NCBI RefSeq assembly: GCF_002102255.1
Contig: NZ_LQPH01000145.1
Span: 1-45,865, forward strand
Direction: 5' to 3'
Length of the DNA: 45,865 nucleotides
DNA from: Mycobacterium nebraskense
GTDB taxonomy: Bacteria; Actinomycetota; Actinomycetes; Mycobacteriales; Mycobacteriaceae
A program made the position numbers and the translations under genes. The notes under the pieces were generated by a model, which was not told the origin of the DNA, ran no database searches, and saw only the letters and a list, made by a program, of their open reading frames with translations. Of this stretch, positions 32,302 to 39,755 are shown piece after piece. The first letter of the stretch is position 1. The number at the start of each line of letters is the position of its first letter.

Positions 32302-33437
32302 CGCCGACACGTGCCTTCGTTAGCGGCCAAATCCAACGTCTTGCGAATCAGGTCGCCGACCGCCTCGGATTCCACCAGGAAGCCGTCGTGCCCGCAGATG
32401 GAGTCGACAACCTGCAGGCCGCTGCAGCCCGGCAGCAGCTCGGCGAGTTCCTCCTGCAACCGCAGCGGGTAGAGCCGGTCGGACGTGATGCCGCCGACCA
32501 CGGCCGGCACCGGGCAACCCCTCAGGGCCTTGCGCACGCCGCCGCGGCCGCGGCCGACGTCGTGGCTGTTCAGCGCCTCGGTCAGGGTCACGTAGCTGCC
32601 CGCGTCGAAGCGGGCCAGCAGCTTGTCGCCCTGATGTTCCAGGTAGCTCTGCACCGCATAGCGGCCGCCGTTGGCCGGGTCCTCGTCGCCCTGCGGGTCG
32701 TTGCCGAACCGGGTGTCGAGCTCCGCTTCCCCGCGGTAGGTCAGGTGGGCGAAGCGGCGGGCGATGGTCAGCCCGGTGTCCGGTGTGCGGCCGGTGTCGT
32801 GGTAGTCGCCGCCCTGCCAGTTCGGGTCGGCCTTGATGGCCGCGATCTGCGTGGTCTGCGTGCCGATCTGGTCCCCCGTCGCCCGCGCACCGACCGCCAG
32901 CAACAGCCCGGCCCGGACTCGGCCGGGGTGACCGACCATCCACTCCAAAGCCCTTGCGCCGCCCATGGATCCGCCGACCACGGCGGCCACCTCGTCGATC
33001 CCGAGCGCGGCCAGCGCGGCGATGTCGGCCTCCACCTGGTCGCGTATCGAGATCATCGGAAACCTTGAGCCCCAAGGTTTTCCGTTCCGGGCCAGCGAGC
33101 TGGGCCCGGTGGAACCACGGCAACCGCCCAGCACGTTGGTGGCCACGGCGCACCAGCGGTCGGTGTCGATCGGCGCGCCCGGCCCGGCCACCCCGTCCCA
33201 CCAGCCGCCGGTCGGATGTCCGGGTCCGGCGGGCCCGGTGATGTGCGAGTCGCCGGTCAGCGCGTGCAACACCACCACCACGTTGTCGCGGGTCGGCGAC
33301 AGCTCACCCCAGCGCTGAACGGCGATGCAGACGTCGTCGATCACTGCGCCGCTCTCGGTGGTCAGCGAGCCGATGTGCACCAGGCCGATTTCGCCTTCGG
33401 CCGGCAGCGTCTGGGTGGGGACGTCGGAGATCGTCAT
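32298..33437 (-). CDS. metX: Homoserine O-acetyltransferase MetX
   Basis: A 379-residue alpha/beta-hydrolase-fold enzyme, the same length as Rv3341 (named metA there). It acetylates homoserine with acetyl-CoA to O-acetylhomoserine, the substrate of MetY, the first committed step of methionine synthesis. The nucleophile elbow is GGSMGGARALEW (near residue 160), and the C-terminal SICGHDGFLVE holds the catalytic His. ATG 33437 has GAGGAG seven bases upstream, overlapping the metY stop region. The gap to metY is 11 bases, so the genes form one operon. Confidence 0.95.
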   Translation of the reverse strand: MTISDVPTQTLPAEGEIGLVHIGSLTTESGAVIDDVCIAVQRWGELSPTRDNVVVVLHALTGDSHITGPAGPGHPTGGWWDGVAGPGAPIDTDRWCAVATNVLGGCRGSTGPSSLARNGKPWGSRFPMISIRDQVEADIAALAALGIDEVAAVVGGSMGGARALEWMVGHPGRVRAGLLLAVGARATGDQIGTQTTQIAAIKADPNWQGGDYHDTGRTPDTGLTIARRFAHLTYRGEAELDTRFGNDPQGDEDPANGGRYAVQSYLEHQGDKLLARFDAGSYVTLTEALNSHDVGRGRGGVRKALRGCPVPAVVGGITSDRLYPLRLQEELAELLPGCSGLQVVDSICGHDGFLVESEAVGDLIRKTLDLAANEGTCRR

Positions 33438-33448
33438 GGCCGGGCTCC

Positions 33449-34828
33449 TCAGAAAGCCGCCACGGCTTGCGGGTCGGCGCCCGAGGGTTCGGCGTCCGCA
33501 CCGTACTTGCGTGCCGCGGCGAAGCCGAGCTCCAGGTCGGCCAGGATGTCGTCGATGCCCTCGATGCCGACGGCCAGCCGCACCAGCCCCGGCGTGACGC
33601 CGGTGGCCAGCTGCTCCTGCGGGCTGAGCTGGGCGTGGGTGGTCGACGCCGGGTGGATCACCAGGGAGCGCACATCGCCGATGTTGGCGACGTGGCTGTG
33701 CAGCTTCAGCGCGTTGACGAACGCCTTGCCGGCCTCGACGCCGCCGGCCAGCTCGAACGCCAGTACGGCGCCGGTTCCCTTGGGCGCCAGCTTCGTTGCC
33801 CGCTCGTGCCACGGCGAGCTGGGCAGCCCCGCGTAGTTCACCGACAGCACACCGTCGTGACCTTCGAGGAATTCGGCCACGCGCTGCGCGTTGGCGACGT
33901 GGCGTTCAATGCGTAGGCTCAGCGTTTCGATGCCCTGGGCGACCAGGAACGCGTTGAACGGCGAAGCGGCCGACCCGAGGTCACGTAGCAGCTGCACCCG
34001 CGCTTTGAGCGCGTAGGCCGGCGGTCCGAGCTCGGCGAACACCACGCCGTGGTAGCTCGGGTCGGGCGTGGTGAACCCGGGGAAGCGGCCCTGCGTCCAG
34101 TCGAAGGTGCCGCCGTCGACGATGACGCCGGCGATCGCCGAGCCGTGCCCGCCGAGGTACTTGGTGGCCGAGTGCACGACGATGTCCGCGCCGTGCTTGA
34201 ACGGCTGGATCAGGTAGGGCGTGGCGATGGTGTTGTCGACGATCAGCGGTATCCCGTTGGCGTGCGCGATGCCGGCGACCCCCGGGATGTCGAGCAGGTC
34301 GATCTGCGGGTTGGAGATGGTCTCGCCGAAGAACGCCTTGGTGTTCGGCCGCACCGCGGCCTGCCAGGAATCCGGATCGTCCGGATCGTCGACGAAGCTG
34401 ACCTCGATGCCGAGCTTGGCCAGCGAATAGTGGAATAGGTTGTACGTGCCGCCGTAGAGCCGCGGGCTGGAGACGATGTGATCCCCGGCACACGCGAGGT
34501 TCAATATGGCGAATGTCTCAGCGGCCTGCCCGGAGCTCAGGAAGAGCGCGGCCACGCCGCCCTCGAGCGCGGCGATGCGCTGCTCGACGACGTCGGTGGT
34601 CGGGTTGCCGATCCGGGTGTAGATGTTGCCCGGAACCTCCAGCCCGAAGAGGGCGGCGGCATGTGTGGTGTCGTCGAAGGTGTAGGACGTGGTCTGGTAG
34701 ATCGGCAGGGCGCGGGCGTTGGTGGCCGGGTCCGGTTGCTGGCCGGCGTGCACCTGCTTGGTTTCGAACGACCAGTGCGCGGTCGGATCGGTGTCGTCGT
34801 TGCTCGTGGTGCTGTTGTCGGGGCTCAC
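33449..34828 (-). CDS. metY: O-acetylhomoserine sulfhydrylase MetY
   Basis: A 459-residue PLP enzyme of the Cys/Met metabolism family, orthologue of Rv3340 (annotated metC in M. tuberculosis). It makes homocysteine from O-acetylhomoserine and sulfide. The PLP-binding Lys is in HSATKYLGGHG; YTRIGNPTTDVVEQRIAALEG near residue 70 and VVHPASTTHAQL-type C-terminal motifs are typical. The start is GTG 34828 with no good Shine-Dalgarno within 15 bases. It lies 51 bases after the stop of a 20-codon leader ORF and about 150 bases after a SAM-IV riboswitch. First gene of metY-metX-methyltransferase. Confidence 0.94.
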   Translation of the reverse strand: MSPDNSTTSNDDTDPTAHWSFETKQVHAGQQPDPATNARALPIYQTTSYTFDDTTHAAALFGLEVPGNIYTRIGNPTTDVVEQRIAALEGGVAALFLSSGQAAETFAILNLACAGDHIVSSPRLYGGTYNLFHYSLAKLGIEVSFVDDPDDPDSWQAAVRPNTKAFFGETISNPQIDLLDIPGVAGIAHANGIPLIVDNTIATPYLIQPFKHGADIVVHSATKYLGGHGSAIAGVIVDGGTFDWTQGRFPGFTTPDPSYHGVVFAELGPPAYALKARVQLLRDLGSAASPFNAFLVAQGIETLSLRIERHVANAQRVAEFLEGHDGVLSVNYAGLPSSPWHERATKLAPKGTGAVLAFELAGGVEAGKAFVNALKLHSHVANIGDVRSLVIHPASTTHAQLSPQEQLATGVTPGLVRLAVGIEGIDDILADLELGFAAARKYGADAEPSGADPQAVAAF

Positions 34829-34879
34829 GTGGGTTTGCTTTCTGCTTCGAGATTGGCGAATCGGGTATCGGGTTGCGGG

Positions 34880-34942
34880 TTAGCAGAGACACACGATTCG
34901 ACACATGAGCCGATCCGAAGGAGCTGGAGATGTGCACATCAC
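34880..34942 (-). CDS. 20-codon Met/Cys-rich leader ORF of metY
   Basis: A small ORF encoding MMCTSPAPSDRLMCRIVCLC if read from the GTG at 34942 (the ATG at 34939 is the next codon), ending in TAA. Four Cys and three Met in 20 residues are striking in front of a homocysteine/methionine operon. GAGGGG (34953-34948) lies five bases before the GTG and eight before the ATG, the only good ribosome binding site in the leader. That site can pair with CCCCT (34963-34959) in the riboswitch expression platform. Translation is not proven; the peptide itself or the act of translating it could be the regulatory signal. Confidence 0.55.
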   Translation of the reverse strand: MMCTSPAPSDRLMCRIVCLC

Positions 34943-34947
34943 GTTGT

Positions 34948-34980
34948 CCCCTCTAGTCAGGGGTCCGTTATGGCGGACCC
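34948..34980 (-). promoter_or_regulatory. SAM-IV expression platform with alternative hairpins
   Basis: Hairpin 1 is GGGTCCG (34980-34974) pairing CGGACCC (34967-34961) over a 6-nt loop; it borrows the last bases of the aptamer. Hairpin 2 is CCCCT (34963-34959) pairing AGGGG (34952-34948) over a 6-nt loop; it hides the leader-ORF Shine-Dalgarno. The two share bases 34963-34961 and cannot form together. With SAM bound, hairpin 1 should be blocked and hairpin 2 free to form, turning leader-ORF translation off; without SAM the reverse. No T-run follows, so this is not an intrinsic terminator. Confidence 0.5.
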
Positions 34981-35092
34981 GCGCTTGCCGCGCAGCCTGT
35001 GGCTACTAGACCTGGTCATCACCCGGGGCACCCCACCGCGGTTGGAGGGTTGCCGGCCAGCAAGCCGGGGCTTGATGCTGGCGCTCATGACC
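34976..35092 (-). ncRNA. SAM-IV riboswitch aptamer
   Basis: On the minus strand the 117-base segment closely matches the actinobacterial SAM-IV aptamer known upstream of mycobacterial metY. It begins GGTCATGAGCGCCAGC, contains GCTTGCTGGCCGGCAACC and GGTGGGGTGCCCCGGGTGAT, closes P1 with GATGACC, and ends GCGGCAAGCGCGGGTC. The riboswitch binds S-adenosylmethionine and lowers expression of methionine biosynthesis. A -10 element ends seven bases before its first base, so the transcript should start at the aptamer. Confidence 0.93.
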
Positions 35093-35099
35093 AATACGA

Positions 35100-35130
35100 A
35101 GACTATCTCACTGTGCCGACTCCGTGCCAA
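35100..35130 (-). promoter_or_regulatory. Promoter of the metY-metX transcript
   Basis: Minus strand: -10 TAGTCT (35105-35100), with a candidate -35 TTGGCA (35130-35125) 19 bases upstream. The predicted start, seven bases after the -10, is the first G of the SAM-IV aptamer at 35092. Confidence 0.55.
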
Positions 35131-35149
35131 TGGCAGGTCGACACCTGCC
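35125..35149. promoter_or_regulatory. Operator-like dyads between metY and icd2
   Basis: Two perfect inverted repeats lie side by side: TGCCA-A-TGGCA (35125-35135) and GGCAGGT-CGAC-ACCTGCC (35132-35149). The first covers the metY -35; the second lies just upstream of it and close to the expected -35 of a possible icd2 promoter (TAACGT at 35163-35168). The binding protein is unknown. Confidence 0.4.
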
Positions 35150-35239
35150 CAAACGCCCTTGATAACGTGGCAGGAAGAACGCTGAGCCCCCCAGAGATCT
35201 GACCGATATTTGAGGATTTTCCACGCCGGGAGAGGGACC

Positions 35240-37480
35240 GTGAGCGCCGAACAGCCGACCGTCATCTACACACTGACCGACGAAGCGCCGTTGCTGGCGA
35301 CCTACGCCTTGCTGCCTATCGTGCGCGCCTTCGCCGAGCCGGCGGGCATCGAGATCAAGACCAGTGACATTTCCGTGGCCGCCCGGATCCTCGCCGAGTT
35401 CCCCGAACACCTGACCGAAGAGCAGCGGGTTCCGGACAACTTGGCAGAACTGGGCCGGCTGACGAAGCTGGCCGACACCAACATCATCAAGCTGCCGAAC
35501 ATCAGCGCCTCGGTGCCTCAGCTGATCGCCGCCGTCAAGGAACTGCAGGACAAGGGATTCAAGATTCCGGACTTCCCGCAGAGTCCGAAGACCGACGAGG
35601 ATAGGGAAATCCGCGCCCGCTATGCCAAATGCCTGGGCAGCGCGGTCAATCCGGTACTGCGACAAGGCAACTCGGACCGGCGCGCGCCCAAGGCCGTCAA
35701 GGAATACGCGCGCAGGCACCCCCACAGCATGGGGGAGTGGTCGCCGGCCTCGCGCACCCATGTCGCGACGATGCGGCACGGCGACTTCTACCACGGCGAG
35801 AAGTCGATGACGCTGGACCGCGCGCGCAACGTGAAGATGGTGCTGGAGACCAAGAGTGGGAACACCCTCGAGCTCAAGGGAAAGGTCGAGCTGCGCGAGG
35901 GCGACGTCATCGACAGCATGTTCATGAGCAAGAAGGCTCTCTGCGAGTTCTACGAGGAACAGATGCAGGACGCCTACGAGACCGGCGTGATGTTCTCCCT
36001 GCACGTCAAGGCGACGATGATGAAGGTCTCGCATCCCATCGTCTTCGGCCACGCCGTCAAAATCTTCTACAAAGACGCCTTCGCCAAGCACCAGGAGCTC
36101 TTCGACGAACTCGGCGTCGACGTCAACAACGGATTGGTCGATCTCTACAACAAGATCGAGTCGCTGCCCGCGTCGCTGCACGAGGAGATCATCCGCGACC
36201 TGCACGCCTGCCATGAACACCGCCCCGAGTTGGCGATGGTCGACTCGGCCAAGGGCATCACCAACTTTCATTCGCCCAGCGACGTGATCGTGGACGCGTC
36301 GATGCCGGCGATGATCCGCGCGGGCGGCAAGATGTGGGGCGCCGACGGGCGGCAGAAGGACACCAAGGCCGTCAACCCCGAGTCGACTTTCTCCCGGATT
36401 TACCAAGAGATCATCAACTTCTGTAAAACCCACGGGCAGTTCGATCCGACGACGATGGGCACCGTGCCCAACGTCGGCTTGATGGCGCAGCAGGCCGAAG
36501 AGTACGGCTCACACGACAAGACGTTCGAGATCCCCGAAGACGGCGTCGCCAACATCGTCGACCTCGACACCGGCGAAGTCCTGCTGACCCAGAACGTGGA
36601 AGAAGGCGACATCTGGCGCATGCCCATCGCCACGGACGAAGCGATCCGCGACTGGGTCAAGCTGGCTGTCACCCGGGCGCGAAACTCGGGCATGACGGTG
36701 GTGTTCTGGCTGGACACCGAACGGCCGCACGAGGTCGAGCTGCGCAAGAAGGTCAAGAAGTACCTGAAGGACTACGACACCGAGGGCCTGGAGATCCAGA
36801 TCATGCCGCAGGTGTGGGCCATGAGGTACACGCTGGAGCGCGCGATGCGGGGGCAGGACACCATCGCCGCGACCGGAAACATTCTGCGCGACTACCTCAC
36901 CGACCTGTTCCCGATCCTGGAACTGGGCACCAGCGCGAAGATGCTCTCCATCGTGCCGTTGATGTCCGGCGGCGGAATGTACGAAACCGGGGCGGGTGGC
37001 TCGGCGCCCAAGCACGTCCACCAACTCCTCGAGGAGAATCACCTGCGCTGGGACTCCCTCGGCGAATTCCTCGCTCTGGGAGCGTGTTTCGAAGACATCG
37101 GGATCAAGACCGATAACGAGCGCGCCAAGCTTCTGGGCAAGACGCTGGATGCCGCGATCGGCAAGCTGCTGGAAAACAACAAGAGTCCGTCGCGCAAGGC
37201 CGGCGAACTCGACAACCGCGGCAGCCAGTTCTACCTGGCGCTGTACTGGGCCCAGGAACTCGCCGCGCAATCCGATGACGAAAAGTTGCGCGAGCACTTC
37301 GCCGCGCTGGCCGACTCCTTGAGCAAAAATGAGGACACCATCGTGGCCGAGCTGGCGGAGGCGCAGGGCGAGACGGTCGACATCGGTGGCTACTATCAGC
37401 CGGACAGCGAGAAGACGACTGCGGTCATGCGGCCGAGCAAGACGTTCAATGAAGCGCTAGCAGCTTCGCAAGGCCCGTAA
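35240..37480 (+). CDS. icd2: Monomeric NADP-dependent isocitrate dehydrogenase Icd2
   Basis: A 746-residue monomeric-type isocitrate dehydrogenase, orthologue of Rv0066c. It converts isocitrate to 2-oxoglutarate with NADPH formation. Family segments are clear: TLTDEAPLLATYALLPIVRAF at the N-terminus (split here by description only), RQGNSDRRAPKAVKEYAR near residue 136, the HVKATMMKVSHPIVFGH stretch near 258 and TMGTVPNVGLMAQQAEEYGSH near 405. GTG 35240 follows GGGAGAGGG with normal spacing and gives the M. tuberculosis N-terminus MSAEQPT; the frame is open upstream to 35210 without support. It is followed 34 bases later by icd1, a non-homologous enzyme for the same reaction. Confidence 0.94.
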   Translation: MSAEQPTVIYTLTDEAPLLATYALLPIVRAFAEPAGIEIKTSDISVAARILAEFPEHLTEEQRVPDNLAELGRLTKLADTNIIKLPNISASVPQLIAAVKELQDKGFKIPDFPQSPKTDEDREIRARYAKCLGSAVNPVLRQGNSDRRAPKAVKEYARRHPHSMGEWSPASRTHVATMRHGDFYHGEKSMTLDRARNVKMVLETKSGNTLELKGKVELREGDVIDSMFMSKKALCEFYEEQMQDAYETGVMFSLHVKATMMKVSHPIVFGHAVKIFYKDAFAKHQELFDELGVDVNNGLVDLYNKIESLPASLHEEIIRDLHACHEHRPELAMVDSAKGITNFHSPSDVIVDASMPAMIRAGGKMWGADGRQKDTKAVNPESTFSRIYQEIINFCKTHGQFDPTTMGTVPNVGLMAQQAEEYGSHDKTFEIPEDGVANIVDLDTGEVLLTQNVEEGDIWRMPIATDEAIRDWVKLAVTRARNSGMTVVFWLDTERPHEVELRKKVKKYLKDYDTEGLEIQIMPQVWAMRYTLERAMRGQDTIAATGNILRDYLTDLFPILELGTSAKMLSIVPLMSGGGMYETGAGGSAPKHVHQLLEENHLRWDSLGEFLALGACFEDIGIKTDNERAKLLGKTLDAAIGKLLENNKSPSRKAGELDNRGSQFYLALYWAQELAAQSDDEKLREHFAALADSLSKNEDTIVAELAEAQGETVDIGGYYQPDSEKTTAVMRPSKTFNEALAASQGP

Positions 37481-37514
37481 GGTTAAGGGCCGCGAGGAGA
37501 AAGTCGATCTCGAT

Positions 37515-38744
37515 ATGTCCAACGAGCAGAAGATCAAAGTCAAAGGGCCCATAGTCGAGCTCGACGGTGACGAGATGACGCGCGTCATCTGGAAGTTCAT
37601 CAAGGACCTGCTGATCCTGCCGCATCTGGACATCAATCTGGAGTACTACGACCTCGGCATCGAGAACCGCGACCGCACCAACGACCAGGTGACGATCGAC
37701 GCCGCGTATGCCATCAAGAGGCACGGCGTGGGCGTCAAGTGCGCCACCATCACCCCCGACGAGGCCCGCGTCTCCGAATTCAACCTGAAGAAGATGTGGC
37801 TGTCGCCCAACGGCACGATCCGGAACATCTTGGGCGGCACCATCTTCCGCGAGCCGATCGTGATCTCCAACGTGCCGCGTCTGGTCCCGGGCTGGACCAA
37901 GCCGATCGTCATCGGCCGTCACGCATTCGGCGACCAGTACCGGGCGACGAACTTCAAGGTGGACAAGCCGGGCACCGTCACCATCACGTTCACGCCGTCG
38001 GACGGCAGCCAGCCGATGGTGCACGAGGTGGTGTCGATTCCCGAAGACGGCGGCGTCGTGATGGGCATGTACAACTTCAAGGAATCCGTCCGGGATTTCG
38101 CGCGCGCCTCGTTGGCCTACGGCCTGAACGCCAAGTGGCCGGTGTACCTGTCCACCAAGAACACCATCCTCAAGGCCTACGACGGCATGTTCAAAGACGA
38201 GTTCCAGCGCATCTACGACGCGGAATTCAAGGACAAGTTCGAGGCCGAGGGGCTGACCTACGAGCACCGGTTGATCGACGACATGGTCGCGGCCTGCCTC
38301 AAGTGGGAGGGCGGCTACGTGTGGGCCTGTAAGAACTACGACGGGGACGTCCAGTCCGACCTCGTCGCACAGGGCTACGGCTCTCTGGGGCTGATGACCT
38401 CGGTGCTGATGACCGCCGACGGCAAGACGGTCGAGGCCGAAGCCGCGCACGGCACCGTCACCCGGCACTTCCGGCAGTACCAGGCCGGCAAGCCCACCTC
38501 GACGAACCCGATCGCCTCGATCTTCGCCTGGACGCGTGGGCTGCAGCACCGCGGCAAGCTGGACAACACGCCCGAGGTGATCGAGTTCGCGCAGACGCTG
38601 GAGGACGTGGTCGTCGAGACGGTCGAGAGCGGGAAGATGACCAAGGACCTCGCCATCCTCATCGGCCCCGACCAGGAGTGGCAGCAGAGCGAGGAGTTCC
38701 TCAACTCGATCGCCGAGAACCTGGAAAAGAAACTGGCTAACTAG
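37515..38744 (+). CDS. icd1: Dimeric NADP-dependent isocitrate dehydrogenase Icd1
   Basis: A 409-residue homodimeric isocitrate dehydrogenase of the eukaryote-like subfamily, orthologue of Rv3339c, catalysing the same TCA-cycle step as Icd2 but with a different ancestry. Typical segments: VELDGDEMTRVIWKFIKD near residue 14, SPNGTIRNILGGTIFREPI near 96, and the NADP-binding EAAHGTVTRHFRQYQ near 307. GAGGAG lies 15 bases before the ATG, rather far. With only 34 bases from icd2 it is probably in the same transcript. Its end overlaps the convergent hydrolase gene by 8 bases. Confidence 0.95.
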   Translation: MSNEQKIKVKGPIVELDGDEMTRVIWKFIKDLLILPHLDINLEYYDLGIENRDRTNDQVTIDAAYAIKRHGVGVKCATITPDEARVSEFNLKKMWLSPNGTIRNILGGTIFREPIVISNVPRLVPGWTKPIVIGRHAFGDQYRATNFKVDKPGTVTITFTPSDGSQPMVHEVVSIPEDGGVVMGMYNFKESVRDFARASLAYGLNAKWPVYLSTKNTILKAYDGMFKDEFQRIYDAEFKDKFEAEGLTYEHRLIDDMVAACLKWEGGYVWACKNYDGDVQSDLVAQGYGSLGLMTSVLMTADGKTVEAEAAHGTVTRHFRQYQAGKPTSTNPIASIFAWTRGLQHRGKLDNTPEVIEFAQTLEDVVVETVESGKMTKDLAILIGPDQEWQQSEEFLNSIAENLEKKLAN

Positions 38745-39651
38745 CCGAGGGGTTGGCGCCCCGGCTTGCCGGGTTGCACTCCTCGAGGAACTCGGTGATC
38801 AGTTCGGTGACGCGCTCCGGTGCCTCGAACATCGGGATGTGCCCCACGCCGTCGAGCTTGGTCACCTGGTGGTCGTCGGGCAGATGATTGGTGAAGTGGC
38901 GGCTGAACCTGGGTGCGGGCACAATCCGGTCCTTTTCGCAGATCACCAGGTGCGCCGGGACGGCGTTTTCGGCCAGTTCCCGCAGGCCGTGCAGCAGTAG
39001 GGACTTGCCCAGCAGTTGGAAGTAGGCGGGGCAGTGGGCGACGTCGTCGATGCAGCCCAGCAGTTGGTCGTCGGTGACCCCGTCCGGCGACGCGCTGATC
39101 GCGTAGGTGGCCAGCTGGCGGCTGAACGGCAGGCGCATCACCTTCGGGCCGAACAGCCAGGCCAGTATCAGCAGCGGGATGCCCAGGATGAACTTGGCGA
39201 TCACCTCGAACTTGGCCGGGCTCCATCGCGTCCACCCGCCGGCCGGGGCGATGCCCATCACGCTGCGGGCCCGCCCGCGCCGCTCGAGTTCGAACGCGAC
39301 CCAACCGCCCAGCGAGTTGCCCACGATGTGCGCCGTGTCCCAGCCCAGCTCGTCCATCTGCTGCTCCACGTGGTCGGCCAGCACCGCCGAGGACAGGAAC
39401 CAGGTGCCCGCGGGCGGCCCGCCGTTGTGGCCGGCCATCGTCGGGGCGAACACCTCATAGCGCCCGGTGTCGGCCAACCGCTGGGCGACGTTCTCCCATA
39501 CCGCCTGGGACAGCAGGAACGGGTGCAGCAGCAGAACCGGCTCTCCCGAACCGAGGTGGATCGGTGGCCGCGTCCCCGTGCTGCTGGTGCTCCCCATTCG
39601 AGGCGACGTCGAGTGAGCGGAGCTCACGAGTAAGGAGCCGAGACGTCTCAT
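38737..39651 (-). CDS. Alpha/beta hydrolase (Rv3338/Rv3337-like, intact)
   Basis: A 304-residue alpha/beta hydrolase. The nucleophile elbow is VGNSLGG (Ser near residue 113), the likely acid is in VICEKDRIVP, and the catalytic His is in LDGVGHIPMFE near the C-terminus. A mid-protein hydrophobic stretch (FILGIPLLILAWLF) may be a lid or membrane contact. The substrate is unknown. I recall the M. tuberculosis locus as two adjacent ORFs, Rv3338 and Rv3337; here it is a single gene. ATG 39651 is preferred because TAATGT (39664-39659) ends seven bases before it, giving a leaderless start; ATG 39597 is the alternative. Confidence 0.78.
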   Translation of the reverse strand: MRRLGSLLVSSAHSTSPRMGSTSSTGTRPPIHLGSGEPVLLLHPFLLSQAVWENVAQRLADTGRYEVFAPTMAGHNGGPPAGTWFLSSAVLADHVEQQMDELGWDTAHIVGNSLGGWVAFELERRGRARSVMGIAPAGGWTRWSPAKFEVIAKFILGIPLLILAWLFGPKVMRLPFSRQLATYAISASPDGVTDDQLLGCIDDVAHCPAYFQLLGKSLLLHGLRELAENAVPAHLVICEKDRIVPAPRFSRHFTNHLPDDHQVTKLDGVGHIPMFEAPERVTELITEFLEECNPASRGANPSAS

Positions 39652-39686
39652 ACCGCCGACATTAAAGGCGGTACCGCCGGTACCGC
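39651..39686. promoter_or_regulatory. Overlapping operator dyads on the hydrolase promoter
   Basis: TACCGCC (39651-39657) and GGCGGTA (39667-39673) form a 7+9+7 inverted repeat whose spacer holds the TAATGT -10 of the hydrolase gene. A second perfect dyad, GCGGTACC-GCC-GGTACCGC (39668-39686), overlaps it on the upstream side. The arrangement is that of a repressor operator sitting on a -10. The region also lies in front of divergent trpS. Confidence 0.5.
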
Positions 39687-39755
39687 AAGCGAGCCGGGCC
39701 CGCGCGCCCCCGTCTGTGCAGGCCTGGAGGCTTCGCATGAAAAGATCGGTGCATC

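Noticed and set aside
34948..34963. Intrinsic terminator in the metY leader
   Set aside because: The hairpin is only 5 bp and is followed by ACAACGTG, not a T-run; it is better explained as Shine-Dalgarno sequestration.
35108..36433. Open frame of 441 codons antisense to icd2
   Set aside because: Shadow of icd2; it also runs through the metY promoter and riboswitch start region.
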